A stretch of DNA of 6,694 nucleotides, taken from contig JAQCAN010000142.1 of assembly GCA_027621335.1 (NCBI GenBank), forward strand, positions 1 through 6,694, written 5' to 3'. This document shows positions 1 to 4,336 of the stretch, in pieces (the first letter of the stretch is position 1; each line of letters opens with the position of its first letter). A program made the position numbers and the translations under genes. A model generated the notes under the pieces. It did no database searches. It was not told the origin of the DNA and saw only the letters and a program-made list of their open reading frames with translations. Source of the DNA: Bacteroidota bacterium (GTDB lineage: Bacteria > Bacteroidota > Bacteroidia > Flavobacteriales_D > JABDKJ01).

Positions 1-1011
1 GGTATCACTATTAACACTGCTCACATCGAGTATCAGACTGTAAATCGTCACTATGCACACGTAGACTGTCCAGGTCACGCTGACTATGTGAAGAACATGG
101 TAACCGGTGCGGCTCAGATGGATGGTGCGATCCTTGTCGTTGCCGCTACTGATGGACCTATGCCACAAACCCGTGAGCACATCCTTCTTGGACGTCAAGT
201 AGGTGTTCCTCGTATGGTCGTCTTCATGAACAAAGTGGACATGGTAGATGATGCTGAGCTTCTTGAGCTCGTAGAGATGGAAATCAGAGAATTGCTTTCT
301 TTCTATGAGTATGACGGAGACAACACACCAGTCATCCAAGGTTCTGCGCTTGGAGCCTTGAATGGAGATGCCAAATGGTCCAAGACCGTTATGGATCTTA
401 TGGATGCAGTGGACTCATGGATAGAGATTCCACCACGTGAAGTGGATAAGCCTTTCCTAATGTCAGTGGAGGATGTATTCTCTATCACAGGTCGTGGAAC
501 GGTTGCAACAGGTCGTATCGAGACTGGAGTTGTTAATACTGGTGATGAAGTTGAAATCCTTGGAATGCAGGAAGGACGTATGAAGTCTACCTGCACAGGA
601 GTAGAGATGTTCCGTAAGATCCTAGACAGAGGTGAAGCCGGTGATAACGTAGGTATCCTACTTCGTGGTATTGAGAAAGCTGCAATCAAAAGAGGAATGG
701 TCATCGCTAAGCCAGGTTCCATCACACCACACACCGAATTCAAAGCTGAGATCTACGTTCTTAAGAAAGAAGAAGGTGGACGTCACACGCCATTCCATAA
801 CAAGTACCGTCCTCAGTTCTACTTCCGAACTACTGATGTTACAGGAGAGTGCATATTGGAAACTGGACGTGAGATGGTCATGCCTGGAGATAACGTGTCG
901 ATCTCTGTGAAATTGATTGTTCCTGTGGCTATGGATAAAGGCCTTCGTTTCGCTATCCGCGAAGGAGGACGTACTGTAGGAGCAGGGCAGGTGACCGAGA
1001 TCATCAGCTGA
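1..1011 (+). CDS. tuf: Elongation factor Tu (EF-Tu), 3' part, N-terminus outside window
   Basis: EF-Tu is the cytoplasmic GTPase that brings aminoacyl-tRNA to the ribosomal A site. The reading frame is open from base 1, giving 336 residues. The first visible residues, GITI, align with switch I of E. coli EF-Tu (about residue 59), so roughly 58 residues, including the P-loop, lie upstream. Visible G-domain motifs are DCPGH (fragment residues 22-26, with His26 matching catalytic His84), NKVD (77-80) and SAL (116-118). Domain 2 starts near residue 145 with KPFLMSVEDVFS and includes GRGTVATGR. Domain 3 starts near 236 and includes GGRHTPF, YRPQFYFRTTDVTG and the C-terminal REGGRTVGAG. The frame ends in TGA with no internal stop. 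A long hairpin follows 16 bases after the stop, and tRNA-Trp and secE come next. Codon use resembles that of its neighbours. The identification is secure; whether the genome has a second tuf copy cannot be seen. Confidence 0.98.
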   Translation, partial: GITINTAHIEYQTVNRHYAHVDCPGHADYVKNMVTGAAQMDGAILVVAATDGPMPQTREHILLGRQVGVPRMVVFMNKVDMVDDAELLELVEMEIRELLSFYEYDGDNTPVIQGSALGALNGDAKWSKTVMDLMDAVDSWIEIPPREVDKPFLMSVEDVFSITGRGTVATGRIETGVVNTGDEVEILGMQEGRMKSTCTGVEMFRKILDRGEAGDNVGILLRGIEKAAIKRGMVIAKPGSITPHTEFKAEIYVLKKEEGGRHTPFHNKYRPQFYFRTTDVTGECILETGREMVMPGDNVSISVKLIVPVAMDKGLRFAIREGGRTVGAGQVTEIIS

Positions 1012-1027
1012 TCTGACTGGAAAATTT

Positions 1028-1073
1028 TACATGGGAAAAGGTGGACCAATGAGTGTCCACCTTTGCCTATGTA
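1028..1073 (+). terminator. Long hairpin after tuf, probable terminator or processing/stability element
   Basis: The arms 1037-1046 (AAAGGTGGAC) and 1055-1064 (GTCCACCTTT) pair perfectly over 10 bp around an 8-base loop. After one A-G mismatch (1036/1065) the pairing continues for 8 more bp (1028-1035 with 1066-1073, including one G-U). The structure therefore has 18 pairs and one mismatch. It lies in the non-coding gap between tuf and tRNA-Trp. There is no run of T after the stem beyond the TTT that is part of the stem itself, so it is not a textbook intrinsic terminator. The inferred role is to end or reduce transcription after the highly expressed tuf gene, or to protect the tuf mRNA 3' end. 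The structure is certain from the sequence, but the function is not. Confidence 0.6.
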
Positions 1074-1123
1074 TGAAAGTTACTAGCTGAACTTGGAAAG
1101 GGAGACCCTATTTGAGCCAGCAT

Positions 1124-1196
1124 ACGGGTGTAGCTCAGTCGGTAGAGCAGTGGTCTCCAAAACCAAAGGTCGTGAGTTCGAATCTTACCACCCGTG
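1124..1196 (+). tRNA. tRNA-Trp, anticodon CCA
   Basis: A full cloverleaf of 73 bases can be drawn. The acceptor stem ACGGGTG (1124-1130) pairs with CACCCGT (1189-1195), followed by discriminator base G1196. The D arm is GCTC/GAGC around AGTCGGTA. The anticodon arm is GTGGT (1150-1154), loop CTCCAAA, ACCAA (1162-1166), with anticodon CCA at 1157-1159, which reads the Trp codon UGG. The variable loop is AGGTC. The T arm is GTGAG, TTCGAAT, CTTAC. The 3' CCA is not encoded: the bases after G1196 are CAA, so CCA must be added after processing. The outermost anticodon-stem pair (27-43) is a G-A mismatch. The gene lies 18 bases upstream of secE on the same strand, so it is probably cut from a transcript shared with secE-nusG. 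Confidence 0.97.
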
Positions 1197-1214
1197 CAAA
1201 GAGAATTAAAGGTT

Positions 1215-1433
1215 ATGGCAGGAATTAAAGCCTATTTCGAAGAGTCGTACAGTGAGTTGATGCACAAGGTGTCTTGGCCTACATGGAAGGAATTGCAAAG
1301 CAGCTCCATAGTAGTGCTCATTGCGTCCATGATCATTGCCCTCATCGTATTCGTGATGGATTACGTTTTTGGTGTGAATTCTGGAGACAGTGTGTGGAAA
1401 GGAGTGCTAGGGTTCTTTTACAACTTGTTTTGA
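1215..1433 (+). CDS. secE: Preprotein translocase subunit SecE
   Basis: SecE is the small inner-membrane subunit that clamps SecY in the SecYEG export channel. The protein has 72 residues, the usual size for the short, single-span SecE found in most bacteria outside the gamma-proteobacteria. An amphipathic N-terminal stretch (about residues 3-18) is followed by the family hallmark KVSWPTWKEL (18-27), then one membrane helix (about 31-52), then a short tail. The ATG at 1215 is chosen because the protein then begins MAGIKAYFEES, as expected. An in-frame GTG at 1194 lies inside the tRNA acceptor stem and is rejected. AAAGG (1208-1212) is close to the start but too near for a good ribosome site. 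The gene ends with TGA followed directly in frame by TAG. nusG begins 32 bases later, the common secE-nusG pairing. Confidence 0.96.
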   Translation: MAGIKAYFEESYSELMHKVSWPTWKELQSSSIVVLIASMIIALIVFVMDYVFGVNSGDSVWKGVLGFFYNLF

Positions 1434-1465
1434 TAGGGACACCTTTATCACCTAAACACACTCAA

Positions 1466-2014
1466 ATGAGCGAAATAGATAAGAAGTGGTACGTAGTCCG
1501 AGCAATCAGCGGCAAGGAGAAAAAGGTGAAGGAATTCATCGAGTTGGAGATCAACCGCGCAGGTCTCTCTGATTACGTCACCCAAGTGCTTATCGCTCAG
1601 GAGAAGGTCTTCCAGATCAGAAACGGAAAGAAGGTGAGCAAGGAGAGGAGTATCTTTCCCGGTTATGTACTGATTGAGGCGGCCTTGGTCGGAGAAGTAC
1701 CCCATATCATCAAAGGGGTGACCAATGTGATCGGATTCCTCGGAGCTGAAAAAGGCGGTGAACCGCTGCCGTTAAGGACCACTGAGGTCAATAGGATATT
1801 AGGCAAGATGGATGAGCTTGCCGAGAGCGATGCTGAATTCACCATACCGTTCATTGCGGGTGAGTCGGTGAAAGTCATAGATGGACCGTTCAACAACTTC
1901 ACTGGTGTGGTCGAGGAGATCAACGAGGAGAAGAAGAAGTTGAAGGTCATGGTAAAGATTTTTGGACGCAAGACCCCTCTAGAATTGGGGTATATGCAAG
2001 TAGAGAAAGAGTAA
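1466..2014 (+). CDS. nusG: Transcription termination/antitermination factor NusG
   Basis: NusG binds the clamp of RNA polymerase through its N-terminal domain. Through its KOW domain it contacts Rho or ribosomal protein S10, affecting pausing, termination and coupling to translation. The protein has 182 residues, close to E. coli NusG (181). The NGN domain covers about residues 5-112, with KWYVVRAISGKEKKV (7-21) and the signature FPGYVLI (64-70). A linker follows, and the KOW domain covers about 129-162 (AGESVKVIDGPFNNFTG), followed by the typical C-terminal strand KIFGRKTPLELGYMQVE. The ATG at 1466 is chosen because it gives the canonical start MSEIDKKWYV; the frame stays open upstream across secE, but that sequence is only a frame-shifted shadow of secE. 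No Shine-Dalgarno sequence is visible before it (ACACACTCAA). The stop codon TAA runs into seven T residues. Confidence 0.97.
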   Translation: MSEIDKKWYVVRAISGKEKKVKEFIELEINRAGLSDYVTQVLIAQEKVFQIRNGKKVSKERSIFPGYVLIEAALVGEVPHIIKGVTNVIGFLGAEKGGEPLPLRTTEVNRILGKMDELAESDAEFTIPFIAGESVKVIDGPFNNFTGVVEEINEEKKKLKVMVKIFGRKTPLELGYMQVEKE

Positions 2015-2027
2015 TTTTTTTGAATCA

Positions 2028-2078
2028 GTTGTATAGTTCTGTCCTGGTTTCAGGAACAGCTTCCCGTGGACGTGCAAC
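2028..2078 (+). promoter_or_regulatory. Foldable rplK leader, candidate L1-binding autoregulatory site
   Basis: The gap before rplK can form a closing stem (2028-2034 with 2072-2078, 7 bp including two G-U pairs). Inside it is a hairpin CTGTCCTG (2039-2046) with CAGGAACAG (2051-2059), which has one bulged A. An alternative fold pairs GTCC (2041-2044) with GGAC (2068-2071) and GGAA (2053-2056) with TTCC (2061-2064). The heptamer GTGGACG (2066-2072) also occurs, as I recall, in the L1-stalk region of E. coli 23S rRNA. In E. coli, L1 represses the rplK-rplA mRNA by binding an rRNA-like site in the leader, so this position is the expected one. The pairing can be seen; L1 binding is inferred. No convincing promoter was found in this gap. 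Confidence 0.35.
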
Positions 2079-2095
2079 ATTATTAATAACGTAGA

Positions 2096-2536
2096 ATGGC
2101 AAAAGAGGTCAGTGCTTTGATCAAATTGCAGGTGAAAGGTGCCGCAGCCAATCCATCACCTCCCGTAGGACCAGCGCTTGGTGCGAAAGGGGTGAACATC
2201 ATGGACTTTTGCAAGCAGTTCAACGCTAGAACCCAAGACAAGGCAGGTAAAGTATGCCCAGTTGTGATAACGGTCTATTCTGACAAGTCATTTGACTTTG
2301 TCATAAAGACCCCACCCGCAGCCGTGCAACTTAAAGATGCTGCCAAGTTGAAGTCAGGATCCGCTGAATCCAATAGGAAGAAGGTGGCGAATGTCTCATG
2401 GGATGTAGTGCGAACTATTGCAGAGGACAAGATGGAGGATTTGAACTGTTTCACTATTGAGTCTGCAATGAAGATGGTAGCCGGTACTGCACGCAGTATG
2501 GGTATCACTGTCAAAGGTGGCTCTGCTCCATTTTAA
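2096..2536 (+). CDS. rplK: 50S ribosomal protein L11 (uL11)
   Basis: L11 forms the base of the GTPase-associated centre together with L10 and the 23S rRNA it binds. It helps translation factors work and, in many bacteria, is needed for RelA activation. The protein has 146 residues, slightly longer than E. coli L11 (about 141) because of a short C-terminal extension (KGGSAPF) of the kind I associate with Bacteroidota. The N-terminal domain (about 1-72) carries the proline-rich PSPPVGPALG (20-29) and VNIMDFCKQFNART. The C-terminal rRNA-binding domain (about 73-146) carries KSGSAESNRKKVA and the signature MVAGTARSMGI. The ATG at 2096 gives the standard MAKEVSALIK start. There is no Shine-Dalgarno sequence; the upstream bases are AT-rich. 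rplA starts 15 bases after the stop, so the two are surely cotranscribed and may be translationally coupled. Confidence 0.98.
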   Translation: MAKEVSALIKLQVKGAAANPSPPVGPALGAKGVNIMDFCKQFNARTQDKAGKVCPVVITVYSDKSFDFVIKTPPAAVQLKDAAKLKSGSAESNRKKVANVSWDVVRTIAEDKMEDLNCFTIESAMKMVAGTARSMGITVKGGSAPF

Positions 2537-2551
2537 CTACACTTCGGAACA

Positions 2552-3247
2552 ATGGCGAAAACTTCAAAAAGACTTAAGGAAGCATTGTCGAAGTACGACA
2601 ACACAGTGTCATATAACCTCTCAGATGCTTCGAGCATGTTGAAGGTTATCTCCAAGACCAAATTCGATGCGTCAGTTGACGTAGCGATCAAGCTTGGTGT
2701 TGACCCACGGCAAGCGAATCAGATGGTTCGCGGCACCGTGTCCCTACCACACGGTACAGGTAAGGATGTGAAAGTGTTGGTACTTTGCTCTGCTGACAAA
2801 GAAGCTGAAGCTACCGAGGCCGGTGCAGATTTCGTAGGGTTGGATGAATACGTCACGAAGATCAAGAATGGTTGGACTGACATAGATGTAATCATCTGTA
2901 CTCCTAACGTTATGGCACAGGTCGGAGCCTTGGGCAGAGTATTGGGACCTCGCGGTCTCATGCCTAACCCTAAGACCGGTACAGTTACTATGGATGTCGG
3001 AAAGGCTGTCCAAGACGTTAAAGCTGGAAAGATCGATTTCCGTGTTGACAAATACGGAATCGTTCATGCCGCGGTCGGAAAAACCTCATTCGAGGCGAAG
3101 AAGATCGAGGAGAATGCCCGTGAACTCATTCAGACGGTTTTGAAACTCAAGCCTAGTGCATCCAAGGGTGCCTATATAAAGAGTATCTACATGTCTGCTT
3201 CAATGAGTCCGAGCATCCAGATTGACGCTAGGTCGGTAACTTCTTGA
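2552..3247 (+). CDS. rplA: 50S ribosomal protein L1 (uL1)
   Basis: L1 is the protein of the mobile L1 stalk, which helps move deacylated tRNA out of the E site. In many bacteria it also represses its own rplK-rplA mRNA. The protein has 231 residues, a normal length. Domain I comes from the two ends of the chain: KFDASVDVAIKLGVDPRQANQ (38-58), with the conserved MVRGTVSLPHGTGK next to it, and the C-terminal part KGAYIKSIYMSASMSPSIQID. Domain II contains the family signature DVIICTPNVMAQVGALGRVL (112-131), followed by GPRGLMPNPKTGTV. The ATG at 2552 gives MAKTSKRLKEAL. No Shine-Dalgarno sequence is visible (CACTTCGGAACA). The 3' end carries a 10-bp direct repeat whose second copy contains the TGA stop. 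rplJ starts 21 bases downstream. Confidence 0.98.
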   Translation: MAKTSKRLKEALSKYDNTVSYNLSDASSMLKVISKTKFDASVDVAIKLGVDPRQANQMVRGTVSLPHGTGKDVKVLVLCSADKEAEATEAGADFVGLDEYVTKIKNGWTDIDVIICTPNVMAQVGALGRVLGPRGLMPNPKTGTVTMDVGKAVQDVKAGKIDFRVDKYGIVHAAVGKTSFEAKKIEENARELIQTVLKLKPSASKGAYIKSIYMSASMSPSIQIDARSVTS

Positions 3248-3253
3248 CGCTAG
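3222..3253 (+). repeat. 10-bp direct repeat straddling the rplA stop codon
   Basis: TTGACGCTAG occurs at 3222-3231 and again at 3244-3253, with starts 22 bases apart. The first copy lies in the rplA frame and encodes part of IDAR. The second is shifted by one base, so it supplies the TGA stop of rplA (3245-3247) and a TAG two codons later. The bases between the copies encode the last residues of L1 (SVTS follows R). This could be the trace of a short tandem duplication at the gene end, or chance. Confidence 0.6.
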
Positions 3254-3268
3254 AAAAAGAACGCAATA

Positions 3269-3796
3269 ATGACACGAGAAGAAAAGAACAAGTTCATTGA
3301 CGAGCTTGCTGTACAGATCAGCTCGGGTTCGGTACTTTATCTAGCTGATACTTCCGAGCTCAATGCAGAGAACACAAACAAATTGAGAAGAACCTGCTTC
3401 AAGAGTAACATCAAGTTGCAAGTCGTGAAGAATGCCCTATTGAAAAAGGCATTGGAACGAATTGAAGGGGTTGACTATTCTGAAATGTATGATGTGCTAC
3501 ACGGGTCTACTTCTATCATGTTGACAGAAGTGGGAAATGCCCCAGCTAAGCTCATTAAGGAGTTCAGAAAGAAACATGATAAGCCCGTATTGAAAGGGGC
3601 CTTCATTGATTCAGCAATCTTTATCGGTGATGATAAACTGGAGATGCTCGCAGCCTTGAAATCAAGGGAAGAGCTTATTGGAGACATTATTGGTCTCCTC
3701 CAATCTCCAGCGAAGAATGTCATCTCTGCCCTCAAGTCGGGTGGCGGTACGATTGCTGGTCTTGTGAAGACCTTGCAAGAACGGGCATCAGCTTAA
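3269..3796 (+). CDS. rplJ: 50S ribosomal protein L10 (uL10)
   Basis: L10 anchors the L7/L12 stalk: its N-terminal domain binds 23S rRNA next to L11, and its C-terminal helix carries L7/L12 dimers. The protein has 175 residues, a normal length. The N-terminal domain includes YLADTSELNAENTNKLRR (24-41), the core KLQVVKNALLKKAL (49-62) and LHGSTSIMLTE (77-87). The C-terminal part (about 137-175) is the predicted long helix for L7/L12, with IIGLLQSPAKNVISALKSGG (140-159). The ATG at 3269 follows an A-rich stretch (GAAAAAGAACGCAATA) rather than a Shine-Dalgarno sequence. In E. coli an L10-L7/L12 complex represses this gene through a long leader. Here only 21 bases separate it from rplA, so any such site would have to overlap the end of rplA. 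rplL follows 34 bases later. Confidence 0.97.
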   Translation: MTREEKNKFIDELAVQISSGSVLYLADTSELNAENTNKLRRTCFKSNIKLQVVKNALLKKALERIEGVDYSEMYDVLHGSTSIMLTEVGNAPAKLIKEFRKKHDKPVLKGAFIDSAIFIGDDKLEMLAALKSREELIGDIIGLLQSPAKNVISALKSGGGTIAGLVKTLQERASA

Positions 3797-3830
3797 TAGA
3801 ATTATACAATAACTCACAAATTTCAATAAA

Positions 3831-4208
3831 ATGGCAGATATCAAAGCACTCGCGGAAGAGCTTGTGAATCTCACAGTAAAAGACGTCAACGAACTCGCAA
3901 CCATCCTTAAGGATGAGTACGGAATAGAGCCAGCTGCTGCTGCAGTAGCTATAGCTGGTCCAGCGGGAGGTGGTGACGCTCCGGCAGTTGAGGAAAAAAC
4001 CGAATTCGACATCGTTCTCAAGGCAGCAGGCCCCAATAAGCTTGCAGTCGTAAAGGCGGTGAAGGAATTGACCGGTCTTGGTCTTAAAGAGGCTAAGGAT
4101 ATGGTCGATAGTGCTCCTAGCACACTCAAGGAAGGTGTTTCTAAAGATGAGGCCGAAGGCGTCAAGAAATCACTTGAGGAAGCAGGAGCTGAGGTTGAGC
4201 TCAAGTAA
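3831..4208 (+). CDS. rplL: 50S ribosomal protein L7/L12 (bL12)
   Basis: L7/L12 is the only multi-copy ribosomal protein. Its dimers on L10 recruit and stimulate EF-Tu, EF-G and other translational GTPases. The protein has 125 residues. The N-terminal dimerisation domain (about 1-33) binds L10. A flexible Ala/Gly/Pro-rich hinge follows (about 34-55, PAAAAVAIAGPAGGGDAPA). The C-terminal factor-binding domain (about 56-125) contains EKTEFDIVLKAAGPNKLAVV, then the hallmark KELTGLGLKEAKDMVD (78-93), and ends GAEVELK. The start at 3831 gives MADIKALAEELVNL. The 34-base gap before it is very AT-rich (ACAAATTTCAATAAA) with no Shine-Dalgarno sequence, a pattern I associate with highly expressed Bacteroidota genes. 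The two hairpins after the stop probably limit read-through into rpoB. Confidence 0.98.
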   Translation: MADIKALAEELVNLTVKDVNELATILKDEYGIEPAAAAVAIAGPAGGGDAPAVEEKTEFDIVLKAAGPNKLAVVKAVKELTGLGLKEAKDMVDSAPSTLKEGVSKDEAEGVKKSLEEAGAEVELK

Positions 4209-4235
4209 GCTTTACCTATCAGGACCCTTTTTAGA

Positions 4236-4272
4236 GGTTTGGACCCTGAGAGAAGCTTTCAGGGTCCAAACC
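4236..4272 (+). terminator. 17-bp perfect hairpin between rplL and rpoB, probable attenuator
   Basis: GGTTTGGACCCTGA (4236-4249) is the exact inverse complement of TCAGGGTCCAAACC (4259-4272). The stem continues inward through G-U, A-U and G-C pairs (4250-4252 with 4256-4258) to a 3-base AAG loop, giving 17 pairs without a mismatch. The bases after it are CTTTCC, a weak T stretch. In E. coli the rplL-rpoB gap holds an attenuator and an RNase III site that lower rpoB output relative to L7/L12; this hairpin has the same position and a plausible shape for that role. An upstream GGACCCT (4222-4228) could compete for the 3' arm. Whether it terminates, stalls or is cut is not visible. Confidence 0.7.
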
Positions 4273-4273
4273 C

Positions 4274-4292
4274 TTTCCTGTTTAACAGGAAA
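4274..4292 (+). terminator. Second tandem hairpin upstream of rpoB
   Basis: TTTCCTG (4274-4280) and CAGGAAA (4286-4292) pair over 7 bp around the loop TTTAA. This hairpin starts one base after the 17-bp hairpin ends, so the two could stack. It lies 44 bases before the rpoB start codon and is outside any gene. The inferred role is as a second part of the rplL-rpoB attenuator, or an RNA-processing or stability element. Confidence 0.5.
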
Positions 4293-4336
4293 CGTTTACG
4301 TACTAGACCTTCAGAAACCCACATCCACACCTTGAG

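Noticed and set aside
303..743. Open frames on the minus strand opposite tuf, rplA, rplL and rpoB
   Set aside because: Their translations match no family I know, they are fully antisense to highly conserved genes, and they arise from codon bias of the + strand genes.
1093..1114. Possible Bacteroidota promoter before tRNA-Trp (TTG at 1093, TATTTG at 1109)
   Set aside because: The spacing of 13 bases is too short and the -7 element does not match TAnnTTTG.
1194..1214. GTG at 1194 as an upstream start for secE, adding 7 residues
   Set aside because: It lies in the 3' acceptor stem of tRNA-Trp. The ATG at 1215 gives the normal SecE N-terminus.
1274..1465. Extended N-terminus for nusG starting at 1274
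   Set aside because: These 64 codons overlap secE in another frame and do not resemble NusG. The ATG at 1466 gives a full-length standard protein.
1973..2021. ACCCC/GGGGT hairpin (1973-1991) plus seven T residues (2015-2021) as a nusG terminator
   Set aside because: The stem is only 5 bp, lies inside nusG and is more than 20 bases from the T-run, so it does not make a terminator.
3803..3810. TATACAAT as a -10 box before rplL
   Set aside because: It resembles a proteobacterial -10 box in an AT-rich gap, has no convincing -33/-35 partner and is not the Bacteroidota consensus.
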